Origin: SG8-41 sp963699525
GTDB taxonomy: Bacteria; Pseudomonadota; Gammaproteobacteria; Burkholderiales; SG8-41
DNA: 64,000 nucleotides
Direction: 5' to 3'
Assembly: GCA_963699525.1 (NCBI GenBank)
Contig: CAVOUI010000009.1
Coordinates: 558,001-622,000, forward strand
The notes under the pieces: generated by a model
What the model saw: only the letters and a program-made list of their open reading frames with translations
Databases searched by the model: none
What the model was told of the DNA's origin: nothing
In this document: in pieces, positions 1 through 8,417 of the stretch
Layout of the letters: each line of letters starts with the position of its first letter
How positions within the stretch are numbered: the first letter of the stretch is position 1
Position numbers and translations under genes: made by a program

Positions 1-985
1 TCTCGGGGACGATGTCGAGGATCGGCTCACGCGGCGCGATCACCGCGCCGACCGAGGTGACCTTCAGGTCCACGACCTCGCCGGAGGCGGGTGCCGTGAT
101 GCGCTGCCGCTGCTCGGCGTCCAGCGCGGGGCGCAGCTTCTCGCGCAAGTCGAAAATCGCCGCGGAGGACTGCCGCAGCTCGTTGGAGGCCTCTTGGGCG
201 AAGGTACTGCGCAGTGTCTCGGCCCGCAACTCGAGGTCCGAGACCTTCCCCTGCGCCCGGGCGAGCTCCGCGGCCCCTTCGGCCTGCCGGGACTCCTGCT
301 GCGCGACCTCGCGCTGCAGAACCAGCAGCCGCGTCTTGCTCACGAAGCCCTCTTTCGCGAGCGACATGTTCTGCGCGAGTTCGTCGCGCTGGTGCTTGAT
401 CGCCTGCGCGTCGGCCTTCAGCTGTGCCTGGCGCGCCTTGATCTCGTCGCGTGCCTCCCGCGCCTGGTTGCGGAGGAGGGCGATCTGGTTCGTCAGCGCT
501 TCGCGCCGCACGCGGAACACTGAACTTTCATGCTTCAGCAGCTCCACCACCCGCGGGTCCGAGCTCCGTTGCATGAGCTCGGCCGGGAAGGCAATCTCGG
601 CCGCGCCCGTTTGCTCTGCCGAAAGCCGCGCGGCTTTGGCGAGCTCCGCGTCGAGCTGCGTGCGCACCGCCTCGTTACCAGCGTCCACGCGCACGTCCCG
701 CAGCAGGATCAGCGTCTGCCCGGCCTTGACCTTGCTGCCGTCGCGCACCAGGATCTCGCCGACGATGCCACCCTCCTGGTGCTGCACCGTCTTGCGGTTC
801 ATGTCCACCTTGACCTGCCCGGGGCCGATCACCGCGCCCGACAGCGGCGCGAGCCATACCCAGATGAAGATGGCAACGATGAGCGTCAGGCTACCCACGA
901 TCCCGGCGCGGATGAGCGGCCACGGTTCTCCGGCGCGCTCGACGTCGAGGGCGGGAAGGATGAGGTCACGTAGCGTGTTGGCCAT
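1..985 (-). CDS. HlyD-family type I secretion membrane fusion protein (C-terminus cut by the window edge)
   Basis: Periplasmic adaptor that links an inner-membrane ABC exporter to an outer-membrane channel. The minus-strand frame opens with MANTLRDLILPALD, has one N-terminal membrane segment (about residues 25-47, IVGSLTLIVAIFIWVWLAPL), then the biotinyl-lipoyl-like half motif GPGQVKVD...QHQEGGIVGEILVRDG, a long Ala/Arg/Glu-rich coiled coil (about residues 90-280) and the second lipoyl half (ITAPASGEVVDLKV). About 328 residues are present; family members have about 430-450, so the C-terminal beta-barrel part lies outside the window. The start is 7 nt after the stop of the ABC exporter gene, so the two are one operon. 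The substrate is unknown; the giant repeat protein at 12824-20633 is one guess. Confidence 0.9.
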   Translation of the reverse strand, partial: MANTLRDLILPALDVERAGEPWPLIRAGIVGSLTLIVAIFIWVWLAPLSGAVIGPGQVKVDMNRKTVQHQEGGIVGEILVRDGSKVKAGQTLILLRDVRVDAGNEAVRTQLDAELAKAARLSAEQTGAAEIAFPAELMQRSSDPRVVELLKHESSVFRVRREALTNQIALLRNQAREARDEIKARQAQLKADAQAIKHQRDELAQNMSLAKEGFVSKTRLLVLQREVAQQESRQAEGAAELARAQGKVSDLELRAETLRSTFAQEASNELRQSSAAIFDLREKLRPALDAEQRQRITAPASGEVVDLKVTSVGAVIAPREPILDIVPE

Positions 986-991
986 GAAATC

Positions 992-2725
992 CTAGGCTTT
1001 GGGCTGGATCTGCCCCGCGACAACGGCCGGCTGGCCCGCGGGACTCCGCGCGAGGCGCGCGAGGACTTCCGACGGCGGGCCCATCTTCTGGACGGCGCCG
1101 TCATGCAGCACGAGGATCTGGTCCATCACGGTGAGAAGCCTGCTGCGGTGCGTGACGATGACGAGCGTCACGCCCTCGGCCTTCATGCGCCGGATCGCCT
1201 CGATCAACGCTCCCTCGCCCTCGGCGTCCAGGTTCGAGTTGGGCTCATCGAGCACGACCAGCCGGGGGCTGCCGTAGAGCGCGCGAGCGAGCGCGACGCG
1301 CTGGCGCTGTCCCGCGGAAAGGAAGGCTCCGCCTTCGCCGATGGGCGTGTCGTATCCCTGTGGCAGGTGCAGGACCATCTCGTGCACGCCGGCCCATTTC
1401 CCCGCCTCGACCACGGCCGTGGAATTCACCTCTCCCATGCGTGCGATGTTCTGGCTCACCGTGCCTGCGAAGAGCTCCACGTCCTGCGGCAGGTAGCCCA
1501 CGTACGGGCCGAGCCGCTGGCGCGGCCAGGAAGAGATGTCGGAATTGTCGAGCCGCACCGTGCCGGAGAGCGGCTTCCACAGGCCCACGATCAGCCGCGC
1601 CAGCGTGGATTTGCCGGCCGCGCTCGGGCCCACGATCGCGAGCGCCTGGCCTGCGTTGAGCCGGAACGACACCTGCTTGATCACCGGGCGCTCCTGTCCG
1701 CGGAACCCGAAGATCGCGCGCTCGACCGCGAGTTCGCCCTTGGGGGCGGGCAGCTCGGTGACCGCCTCGTCGCGCGGCTCCGCGGCGAGCATCTGGTTGA
1801 GCCGCCCATAGGCGCTCCGCGCGTCCACCAGTCCCTTCCAGCCGGCGATCGCGGTCTCGACCGGTGCCAGCGCGCGCCCGAGGAGGATGGTGGCGGCGAT
1901 CATCACGCCCGAAGTCGTAATCTGCTCGATCACGAGCCACGCGCCCGCTGCCAGCATCGCGACCTGCAGAAGCTGGCGCATGAAGCGCGTGGAGCTGGTG
2001 AGGACGCTCGCGGCGCGGTTTGCCTGCAGCTGGTTCTCCAGCCCTTTGCGGCTGTGGGATTCCCAGCCGCGGGCGAGGCTTTCCACCATGCCGAGCGCGC
2101 GCGCGACTTCCGCGTTGGCGATGCTCTGGTCGGCGAAGCGCCCGGCCTTGCGCGACTCGAGCTGCATCGCTTCGAGCGGCTGGCGCGAGAGCTTCTCGTT
2201 TAGCATGCCGAGCCCGAACATGATGAGCGCGCCGAGGAGCGCCACTATGCCGAGCAGCGGATGGAACAGGAAGATGATCAGCACGTAGATCACCACCCAC
2301 GGCGCATCGAAGAGGGAAAGAATGCCCGGGCCGGTGAGAAAGGCGCGCAGCGAGTTCACGTCGCGCAGGCCGTGGAGCGCTTCGCCGGCGCCCGGGGCGG
2401 CGTTGCGCCGGATCATGTCGGCGAGGATGCGCGGGCCGAGGAGTCTTTCCAGCGACACCGCTGCCGCCGTGAGGAGGCGCGCGCGGATGACATCAAGGTA
2501 GGCCATGAAGAGCAATGCGCCCACCGAGAGCACCGCCAGCATGACGAGCGTTTCGATGCTGCGGCTGGTGAGGACCCGGTCGAACACCTGCAACATGAAG
2601 AGCGCCGGCACCAGCATCAGCACGTTCAGCACTAGACTGAAGCCTCCCGCCGACACAAAGTGCGGCTGGAAGCGGGCCGCAAACGCGTGCAGGGACGGGG
2701 TGGGGGAGGGTACCGGGCGCGCCAT
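992..2725 (-). CDS. Type I secretion system permease/ATPase (PrtD/HlyB-like ABC exporter)
   Basis: Inner-membrane ABC half-transporter that drives protein export with the fusion protein encoded just downstream. The 577 residues match the PrtD family length. An N-terminal membrane domain (segments near residues 28-48, 58-78, 143-175 and 255-285) is followed by a nucleotide-binding domain with Walker A GPSAAGKST (366-374), ABC signature LSAGQRQR (469-476), Walker B LVVLDEP (489-495) and the switch His in VTHRSR. There is no N-terminal C39 peptidase domain, so substrates should carry uncleaved C-terminal signals. The ATG at 2725 faces gltX across a 64-nt divergent promoter gap. The frame is unbroken, unlike many genes nearby. 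Confidence 0.95.
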   Translation of the reverse strand: MARPVPSPTPSLHAFAARFQPHFVSAGGFSLVLNVLMLVPALFMLQVFDRVLTSRSIETLVMLAVLSVGALLFMAYLDVIRARLLTAAAVSLERLLGPRILADMIRRNAAPGAGEALHGLRDVNSLRAFLTGPGILSLFDAPWVVIYVLIIFLFHPLLGIVALLGALIMFGLGMLNEKLSRQPLEAMQLESRKAGRFADQSIANAEVARALGMVESLARGWESHSRKGLENQLQANRAASVLTSSTRFMRQLLQVAMLAAGAWLVIEQITTSGVMIAATILLGRALAPVETAIAGWKGLVDARSAYGRLNQMLAAEPRDEAVTELPAPKGELAVERAIFGFRGQERPVIKQVSFRLNAGQALAIVGPSAAGKSTLARLIVGLWKPLSGTVRLDNSDISSWPRQRLGPYVGYLPQDVELFAGTVSQNIARMGEVNSTAVVEAGKWAGVHEMVLHLPQGYDTPIGEGGAFLSAGQRQRVALARALYGSPRLVVLDEPNSNLDAEGEGALIEAIRRMKAEGVTLVIVTHRSRLLTVMDQILVLHDGAVQKMGPPSEVLARLARSPAGQPAVVAGQIQPKA

Positions 2726-2789
2726 CGAAGTTCCGAAGTTGCTATATGATAGTGCAATAACCCCCCGTTACGGAAGGGAAAAAGGACTC

Positions 2790-4196
2790 ATGGTACGGAC
2801 CCGTTTTGCCCCCAGCCCGACCGGTTACCTGCATATCGGCGGCGCTCGGACCGCGCTCTTCTGTTGGGCCTACGCGAAGAGGCACGGCGGCACCTTCATC
2901 CTGAGAATCGAGGACACCGACCGCGAGCGTTCCACGCGTGAATCGGTCATGGCGATCCTCGAAGCCATGCAGTGGCTCGGGCTCGACTACGAGGGGCCGC
3001 ATTCGCAGATGGACCGGCTGGAGCGCTACCGCGCGGTCGCGGAGGAGTTGGTGAGGAAGGACCAGGCCTATTACTGCTACGCCAGCCGGGAGGAGCTCGA
3101 TGCGCTGCGCGAGCAGCAGCGCGCACGCGGCGAGAAGCCGCGCTACGACGGGCGCTGGCGGCCGGAGAATGCAAAGCGCGTGGGCCTCAAGCCACCGCCC
3201 GGCGCTGCGCCCGTGGTGCGATTCCGCAACCCGGAGGAGGGCGAGGTCACGTTCAACGATCTCGTCAAGGGACCGATCACGGTCGCGAACGGCGAGCTCG
3301 ACGATCTCGTGCTGCTGCGCGCCGATGGCGTCCCCACCTACAACTTCGGCGTCGTGGTGGACGACATCGACATGGCGATCACCCACGTCATCCGGGGCGA
3401 TGATCATGTCAACAACACCCCGCGTCAGATCAACATCTACCGGGCGTTGGGCGCGACGCTGCCCAAGTTCGCGCACGTGCCGATGATCCTCGGCGCGGAC
3501 GGCGAGCGCCTGTCCAAGCGCCACGGCGCGGTGAGCGCCACTCAATATCGGGACGACGGCTATCTGCCGGAGGCGCTGGTGAATTACCTCGCGCGGCTCG
3601 GCTGGTCGCACGGCGACGAGGAGATGTTCTCGCGCGAGCAGCTCGTCGCGTGGTTCGACCTGGAGCACATCAGCCAGTCGCCGGCGCGCTTCAATCCGGA
3701 GAAGCTCGCCTGGCTCAATGCGCAATATCTCAAGGCTACGGACGACGCGCGGCTCGCTGCGCTCGCTGCGCCGTTTCTCCAGAGGGACGGCTGCGATACT
3801 AGGGAAGGGCCCACCGCTGGCGCGGGTCGTTGCGCTGCTCAAGGATCGCGCCAACACCGATCGAGGAGCTGGCCGATGCCGCGGTCTATTTCTATCGGGC
3901 GCTCGAACCCGCCGAGGAGCTTAAGAAAGCAGCACTACACCGCGGATGTGAAGCCGGCGCTGGCGGAATTGAGGGAGCGGCTCGCGAAGATCGAGTGGAA
4001 GCGTGAAGCGATCAGCGAGGCGCTGAAGGGCGTCGTGGCGGCCCGCAAGCTCAAGCTGCCGAAAATCGCGATGCCGCTGCGCGTGATGGTGACCGGCGAG
4101 GCGCAGACGCCCTCGATCGACGCGACGCTCGAGCTGATCGGGCGCGAGGAGGTGCTCGCGCGCATGGAAAAGCAGCTGCAAGCCTTTCCGGAATAA
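2790..4196 (+). CDS. gltX: Glutamyl-tRNA synthetase (compensating frame breaks near 3800-3930)
   Basis: Cytoplasmic class I aminoacyl-tRNA synthetase that charges tRNA-Glu. The start at 2790 has an AAAGGA ribosome site and gives MVRTRFAPSPTGYLHIGG with the HIGH-type motif; the KMSKS-type motif is RLSKRHG. The C-terminal anticodon-binding part ends in MEKQLQAFPE. The ~468 residues fit the bacterial enzyme. Between about 3798 and 3930 the family sequence is spread over three frames: LGKGPPLARVVALLKDRANT in one, IEELADAAVYFYRALEPAEE in the next, then the original frame resumes at QHYTADVKP. The open frame therefore survives but about 40 residues are scrambled. Sequence error is more likely than a working enzyme with that insert. 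A candidate -10 (TATGAT, 2745-2750) lies upstream. The cognate tRNA-Glu follows 150 nt downstream. Confidence 0.93.
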   Translation: MVRTRFAPSPTGYLHIGGARTALFCWAYAKRHGGTFILRIEDTDRERSTRESVMAILEAMQWLGLDYEGPHSQMDRLERYRAVAEELVRKDQAYYCYASREELDALREQQRARGEKPRYDGRWRPENAKRVGLKPPPGAAPVVRFRNPEEGEVTFNDLVKGPITVANGELDDLVLLRADGVPTYNFGVVVDDIDMAITHVIRGDDHVNNTPRQINIYRALGATLPKFAHVPMILGADGERLSKRHGAVSATQYRDDGYLPEALVNYLARLGWSHGDEEMFSREQLVAWFDLEHISQSPARFNPEKLAWLNAQYLKATDDARLAALAAPFLQRDGCDTREGPTAGAGRCAAQGSRQHRSRSWPMPRSISIGRSNPPRSLRKQHYTADVKPALAELRERLAKIEWKREAISEALKGVVAARKLKLPKIAMPLRVMVTGEAQTPSIDATLELIGREEVLARMEKQLQAFPE

Positions 4197-4204
4197 CGCT
4201 TTTG

Positions 4205-4232
4205 TTTACAGGGCAGGGGGCGCCCTTATAAT
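4205..4232 (+). promoter_or_regulatory. Sigma-70 promoter of the tRNA operon
   Basis: TTTACA (4205-4210) and a perfect TATAAT (4227-4232) are separated by 16 nt and lie 14 nt before the first base of tRNA-Ala, immediately after the gltX stop. A GCGCG-type discriminator follows, as expected for a strong stable-RNA promoter. Confidence 0.75.
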
Positions 4233-4246
4233 GCGCGCTCTCTCGT

Positions 4247-4322
<76 letters not shown>

Positions 4323-4346
4323 GCAAAACCCTTCAGTTCGCACGCA

Positions 4347-4422
4347 GTCCCCATCGTCTAGAGGCCTAGGACATCGCCCTTTCACGGCGGTAACCGGGGT
4401 TCGAATCCCCGTGGGGACGCCA
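4347..4422 (+). tRNA. tRNA-Glu (TTC anticodon)
   Basis: A 76-nt cloverleaf with encoded CCA. The acceptor arms GTCCCCA and TGGGGAC pair, the anticodon loop CTTTCAC gives TTC, and the T arm is CCGGGGTTCGAATCCCCG. It is 24 nt after tRNA-Ala, so they are presumably cotranscribed. It sits close to the gene for its own synthetase (gltX). Confidence 0.97.
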
Positions 4423-4431
4423 TTCATGGAA

Positions 4432-4454
4432 ACAAAAACCCCGCCGAAGCGGGG
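4432..4454 (-). terminator. Rho-independent terminator of the PEP-CTERM gene
   Basis: Hairpin CCCCGC-CGAA-GCGGGG (4439-4454) which, read on the minus strand, is followed by TTTTTGTTT. It lies 24 nt beyond the stop of the minus-strand PEP-CTERM gene and faces the tRNA operon. The same hairpin recurs at 5399-5414 and 8152-8167, with a one-base variant at 5760-5775. Confidence 0.85.
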
Positions 4455-4477
4455 TGTGTGCGAAAGCTGATCGCCGG

Positions 4478-5026
4478 TTAAGCGACAGCCTCTAGTTTCT
4501 TCCTACGTCCTACCCAACCAATCACCCCAAGCCCAACTCCGAGCATGGCGTAGATTTCCGGCTCGGGGACCGGTGCGATTGCGGACGTAAGCGTGTAGAC
4601 GCCACCAAAGTTTCCGGTAGCTGTGCCGGTCACTTGAAAATAATAGTTTCCAACATCAATAACGACAGAGTTCTGTACATCACCGGTGGTTGAATCAAAC
4701 GTCCACTGACCTGCTGGTGTCAGCCTCACATCATCCCCAGCTCCACCGTTGAAGGTCCCATCGACGCCGTTGGTCCATAGCCCATAAATACCGTCGGCAA
4801 TTCCGTAAAGCCGGGGGATTGTTGTTTGTCACGGCGACGCTGGTGTTCAGCACGGAACTCGACGCAATCGAAAATAGATAAAAATCGTTGAAAGATCCGG
4901 GCGCGGGAATTGAAAAAACCAACTCAGCGCTATCGTGCGTAGCCCAGTCGTTGTGTTCGCCTGGGCCGTCGCAAAACCAAGCATGGCCACGGTCAGAGCA
5001 AGCACCTGCCAATAGAGTTTTTTCAT
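4478..5026 (-). CDS. PEP-CTERM sorting-domain protein (two apparent frameshifts)
   Basis: Secreted protein and likely exosortase substrate. The minus-strand start at 5026 has a GAGGAG ribosome site and a signal peptide, MKKLYWQVLALTVAMLGFA...AQA. The middle part (HDSAELVFSIPAPGSFNDFY) reads in a second frame near 4870-4960, and the C-terminal third, including VTGTATGNFGGVYTLTS, reads in a third. The end is a textbook sorting signal: VPEPEIYAMLGVGLGVIGWV, then basic GRRKKLEAVA and stop. About 180 residues in total. The body resembles small PEP-CTERM proteins found in exosortase-bearing betaproteobacteria. It is the only near-complete substrate in the window and lies 3.6 kb from the XrtB operon. 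The breaks may be sequence errors or true decay. Confidence 0.85.
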
Positions 5027-5153
5027 TTGTTCTCCTCGTCTGAAAATAGAACCTTTATCAACGAATTGTGAGTGAAGCATATTCCCGGCTATGCGCCGTC
5101 GCATGGGCTTATGCTGGGAATTCCGATAGGGGGAATATCATGGTTCACGAAAC

Positions 5154-5228
5154 AAATTGGGGTCAGACTCCGAATTTCTGGCCTTGTTCGCACCGCAGCC
5201 AGCAGAAAATCGAGTCTGACCCCAATTT
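5154..5228. repeat. REP-like palindrome with perfect 17-bp arms
   Basis: AAATTGGGGTCAGACTC (5154-5170) is the exact reverse complement of the bases at 5212-5228, with a 41-nt spacer. The GGGGTCAGACTC core resembles palindromes spread by RAYT (TnpA-REP) transposases. No RAYT gene is seen in the window, so this would be a non-autonomous copy. Nothing coding is visible around it. Confidence 0.7.
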
Positions 5229-5391
5229 TTCTGTTTCAAATCAATGCCCGTCGCTAGGCGGCCCGTAACCACCCTTCATCCGGCAGCCAAAGGCCTATTA
5301 GATGCTGAACGAGTGGCCGTGGGGACGCCAAAAGATCCGCCAACTCTGACCGTTGCGCGCGCTGGGGCGTCGGTCTGGAGCGCCACGGAAA

Positions 5392-5664
5392 ACAAAAACC
5401 CCGCCGAAGCGGGGTGTGTGAGAGTGCGGCTGAATCGCATTAAGCGGCAACACTATCTTTCAACTCATTCCCACGCCCTGGCATCGCCAGTTTCGTCAAT
5501 ATCCCGAACCTTCCGGCCGAGGTATTAATACACCGAACCTTCCGGCCGAGGTATCGGGAATAACTTACCGCTCCGCTCGTGTCCAGCCATGGGTAAACCC
5601 GCCCAATCTTGATGGTAGCAACGTTCTAATTACGTCTTGGTAGACATGTAGCCGGGCACCGGAG
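5392..5664. repeat. 272-bp direct repeat, copy 1
   Basis: This stretch matches 8146-8417 nearly base for base. It contains the CCCCGC terminator hairpin, a tract whose minus-strand end reads NELKDSVAA-stop, and a tandem pair of about 20 bp (CCGAACCTTCCGGCCGAGGT, at about 5515 and 5533). In the minus direction the order is unknown sequence, nested pair, short coding-like tail, terminator. That is the layout seen at the ends of the PEP-CTERM genes next door, so the repeat may be the relic of a duplicated gene end. Function unknown. Outside it, 5230-5390 and 5665-5755 show nothing I recognise. Confidence 0.75.
5394..5414 (-). terminator. Rho-independent terminator inside repeat copy 1
   Basis: Hairpin CCCCGC-CGAA-GCGGGG (5399-5414) followed on the minus strand by TTTTTGTT. 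It is identical to the terminator after the PEP-CTERM gene at 4439-4454. Confidence 0.75.
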
Positions 5665-5754
5665 TCCGGTTTTGCCCGCTATATATGACCATTCAGGATA
5701 AGTCGCTTACCAAGACGTATCGGCTATTCGACTTAGCTACTGCAACCACCAAAA

Positions 5755-5775
5755 GTAAACCCCGCCAAAGCGGGG
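5755..5775 (-). terminator. Rho-independent terminator after the PEP-CTERM fragment
   Basis: Hairpin CCCCGC-CAAA-GCGGGG (5760-5775) followed on the minus strand by TTTACTTTT, 26 nt past the stop of the PEP-CTERM fragment at 5801-5980. Confidence 0.7.
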
Positions 5776-5800
5776 TGTGTATAAGTACCCCTGGAGCGGA

Positions 5801-5980
5801 TTAGGTGGCAGAGCGTTCCTTCAGCTTCTTTCTGCGTCCTGCCCAACCAATCAGGCCCAGCCCCACAGTCAGCGTTGCGTAGATTTCGGGTTCGGGTATC
5901 GGGGCGGTCGGGGCGGTGAACTGGGCCCGGACGGAATCAAACGCTGGCGCAAGAAATCCGAGTCCCTGGTTGCTAGATGA
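5801..5980 (-). pseudogene. C-terminal remnant of a second PEP-CTERM protein
   Basis: The minus strand reads FLAPAFDSVRAQF..., then the sorting signal IPEPEIYATLTVGLGLIGWA, the basic tail GRRKKLKERSAT and a stop at 5801. An in-frame stop at 5981-5983 closes the frame upstream, and the next stretch upstream (to about 6110) only hints at coding in other frames (LRGTNVLEIVGR). The N-terminal signal peptide is missing. The tail differs from the 4478-5026 gene, so this is a separate paralogue and not a copying artefact. It could be expressed only if the upstream break is a sequence error. Confidence 0.8.
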
Positions 5981-6196
5981 CTACGACCTTCTCGAGGACG
6001 CTGCACAGGATGAGCGTGCAGCGGTTGGTAGCGTCTCCTGTCGCGGGGCGAACGTCCCACTATCTCTAGGACATTCGTCCCACGCAGAGCAGATTTGGAT
6101 TTTTCGATGAGCGTGGTCCTGACTCTTGCATCGCCCGGACTTGGCCGACCTACAATATAAGCGCGAGAATTATCCGTTCGGCTTGAAGATTCTTCC

Positions 6197-7056
6197 ATGT
6201 CTCTTAACAGTTGCCCGTTCTGCGAACACGGCAACCCGGAGGACGCAAAGTTCTGCAACGCCTGCGGCGGGGCGTTGCACCTGGTACCGTGCCCGCGCTG
6301 CGGGGCGGTGAGCGATGTAACGGCGACCACGTGTTACCAGTGCCACGGTCAACTGCCAGGGCGCAAGACGGAGGCGCTGGATCCCGCGCCGCGCCGCCGC
6401 CGAAGTTTCCGAGTCCATTGCCTCGCCGGCACTCTCGAGTGATTGTCGGCACAGCGGTTCTCGCCGCAATTGCCGTGCTCGGCTACTTCGGATACCGCCA
6501 GCGTTTGCTCATTGACGCAACTCCGCCGGTTGCCGCAAGCTGGGAAGCGGGCGGTCATGGCAATGCTGCCGGTACCGGCGTCGCCCGCGGGGATGCGGCG
6601 CCAACTGATGCGGCCTCGCTCAAGGACGACGACAGCCGTCCACCCTGCGCATCCTGCGGCTTTGGCTCCCGGGACTCCGCTTGCCGCCCCACGGCGCGCA
6701 GCACTAGTCGAGTCGACCCCGGGCCGCAAGATCGTAGAGTCGCGTGAAGCGAGAGCCTCCGCCGCCTTAGCCGGGGATTCCGCGGCGATTGCGAAGGGCA
6801 GGGTGACGCAGGAGAGACCCTTTCGTCCGGTAGAGTGCACGGAGTCGATCGCGGCTCTGGGACTTTGCCCGCCGGAATCGGTTCAGAGAAAGGGTGCGGT
6901 AGCAGCTGCCGCCATTAAGGAGCCAACCGGCGGAATCCCAGGCCACGGAGCGCCGGCAAGTCAGGTGGACGGGAGCCACCGCGCCAGCAGGCGTGCACGG
7001 AGTCGGTCGCCGCCCTTGGACTGTGCACGCTGACTCCTACACAGAGGAGGGAATAG
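6197..7056 (+). CDS. Double zinc-ribbon membrane protein (frameshifted)
   Basis: The N-terminus carries two zinc ribbons: CPFCEHGNPEDAKFCNACGG and CPRCGAVSDVTATTCYQCHG. After a frame change near 6400-6430 comes one membrane segment (VIVGTAVLAAIAVLGYFGY), then a long Ala/Pro-rich linker. The C-terminus holds two copies of a CTESxAALGLC motif (about 6838-6870 and 6991-7026), the second in another frame, and ends in LTPTQRRE. At least three frame changes are needed. Proteins with an N-terminal zinc ribbon, one membrane helix and a disordered tail are common, but the precise role is unknown. The stop overlaps the ribosome-site region of the TAXI gene 1 nt downstream, suggesting cotranscription. 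Confidence 0.65.
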
Positions 7057-7057
7057 C

Positions 7058-8113
7058 ATGGCAAAAGCACTTGTCGGCACGCTTCGCGTCGTTACCATGG
7101 CGGCAGCGCTGTGCGTTTATGGCGGGAGTGCGTATGCAGCGGCCGCGTACAAGATCGTAACGGCGAACACGACGGGCACGTACTATGCAATCGGCGCCGA
7201 TCTCGCCAAGTTCGTGGCTCCCGACGCCACGATTGATCTGGAGGTTCTGCCCACAGCGGGATCAGCCGCAAACATCAAGCATCTTCGTTACGACCCGGGT
7301 GTGAAATTCGCGATCGTCCAGGCCGACGTCTACCAGGCTTTCTTGGACCGGGCGGCTGCGGGCAACGCGCAGGCAGGTACTATCATCCGTCCGCTGCGCG
7401 TGATCCTGCCGCTTTACAACACCGAGATTCACTACGTCGTCCGGGCCGACTCGCCGCTGAATTATCTACACGACATCAAGGACGCAAAAATCAACGGAGG
7501 CATCTTTGGCAGCGGCGCGGCCTTGATCACGCATACCCTCTATCGGATGATGTTCAACAAGCCGATTCCGGAAGCGAATGCAAGCTTTATCCCGAACGAG
7601 GAAGCGCTGGTCAAGCTGATCGGCGACAAGTCGATCGACGTTGTCGTCGTCGCCGCGGGGCAGCCGGCCCCGCTGGTCGCCAACATGAGGCCCGAGGCGC
7701 AGAAGTACATCAAGCTGCTCAAGTTCGATCCTAACCATCCCTCGAGCAAGCTTCCGCTGACTGTCTATTCCTACTCCACTGTAAGGGCGAGCAGCTATCC
7801 CAATCTGTTGCGGGAAGACTTTACGACCATCTCGGTGGGAGCATTCTTGGTCACTTATGACTACAACCTTGATTACACGGTGGATCATCTGACCCGGTTT
7901 GCCCGATCGCTATGCGAAAATTTTGCAACGCTCCAGGCGAAAGGCCATCCCAAATGGCGCGAGGTCAATTTGAGCCTGCCTCCTCTTGGCCCGGGGTGGA
8001 TCTACTATCCCCCTACTACCAAAGCGATTCGCGATTGCGTCGCCAGGACTAAACCGAAACCGCCTGCGAGAGCGTGCTCCGCGGAGGAGCGAATCCTGGG
8101 ATTTTGTAACTGA
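7058..8113 (+). CDS. TAXI-family TRAP transporter solute-binding protein
   Basis: Periplasmic binding protein of the TAXI branch of TRAP transporters. The 351 residues begin with a Sec signal peptide (MAKALVGTLRVVTMAAALCVYGG...AYA) and then the diagnostic start ITANTTGTYYAIGADLAKFV-type sequence (here IVTANTTGTYYAIGADLAKF). Family blocks GSGAALITH, NEEALVKLI and DVVVVAAGQP are present. There is a GAGGAGG ribosome site. No TRAP membrane subunit (DctQM fusion) is in the window, so it is an orphan binding protein here. The C-terminal tail ends CSAEERILGFCN, with two Cys that could form a disulfide and that loosely echo the GLC motifs of the preceding gene. Ligands in this family include glutamate-like and dicarboxylate compounds; none can be inferred here. 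Confidence 0.88.
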   Translation: MAKALVGTLRVVTMAAALCVYGGSAYAAAAYKIVTANTTGTYYAIGADLAKFVAPDATIDLEVLPTAGSAANIKHLRYDPGVKFAIVQADVYQAFLDRAAAGNAQAGTIIRPLRVILPLYNTEIHYVVRADSPLNYLHDIKDAKINGGIFGSGAALITHTLYRMMFNKPIPEANASFIPNEEALVKLIGDKSIDVVVVAAGQPAPLVANMRPEAQKYIKLLKFDPNHPSSKLPLTVYSYSTVRASSYPNLLREDFTTISVGAFLVTYDYNLDYTVDHLTRFARSLCENFATLQAKGHPKWREVNLSLPPLGPGWIYYPPTTKAIRDCVARTKPKPPARACSAEERILGFCN

Positions 8114-8145
8114 TGGGCTTCTGCGCGACTGCGAGTTATGGGCAA

Positions 8146-8417
8146 GAAAAACCCCGCCGAAGCGGGGTATGTGAGAGTGCGGCTGAAGCGGATTAAGCGG
8201 CAACACTATCTTTCAACTCATTCCCACACACAGGCATCGCCAGTCTTGCCAATATCCCGAACCTTTCGGCCGAGGTATTGATACCCCGAACCTTTCGGCC
8301 GAGGTATCGGGAATAACTTACCGCTCTGCCCGTGTCCAGCCATGGGCAAACCCGCCCAATCTTGATGGTAGCAATATTCTATTAATGTCCTGGTAGGCAT
8401 GTAGTCGGGCATTGGAG
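8146..8417. repeat. 272-bp direct repeat, copy 2
   Basis: Near-identical partner of 5392-5664, in the same orientation. It has the same internal pair (CCGAACCTTTCGGCCGAGGT at about 8256 and 8287), the same minus-strand NELKDSVAA-stop tail and the same terminator. It starts 33 nt after the TAXI gene stop, so the terminator may now act on neighbouring transcripts. The two copies bracket the PEP-CTERM fragment, the zinc-ribbon gene and the TAXI gene. 8418-8650 shows no gene. Confidence 0.75.
8147..8167 (-). terminator. Rho-independent terminator inside repeat copy 2
   Basis: Hairpin CCCCGC-CGAA-GCGGGG (8152-8167), followed on the minus strand by TTTTTCTT. It lies downstream of the EpsD gene on the same strand and could end the exosortase operon transcript, although 480 nt separate them. 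Confidence 0.7.

Noticed and set aside
12..995. 327-codon open frame on the plus strand at the window start
   Set aside because: Antisense to the HlyD-family protein; Ser/Arg-rich shadow of its coiled coil.
1103..2203. 366-codon open frame on the plus strand
   Set aside because: Antisense to the type I ABC exporter, whose domains are intact; no recognisable protein features.
5510..5565. Tandem ~20-bp repeats as a possible CRISPR
   Set aside because: Only two units, spaced by about 8-10 nt with no distinct spacers, no cas genes, and the unit recurs only in the second 272-bp copy.
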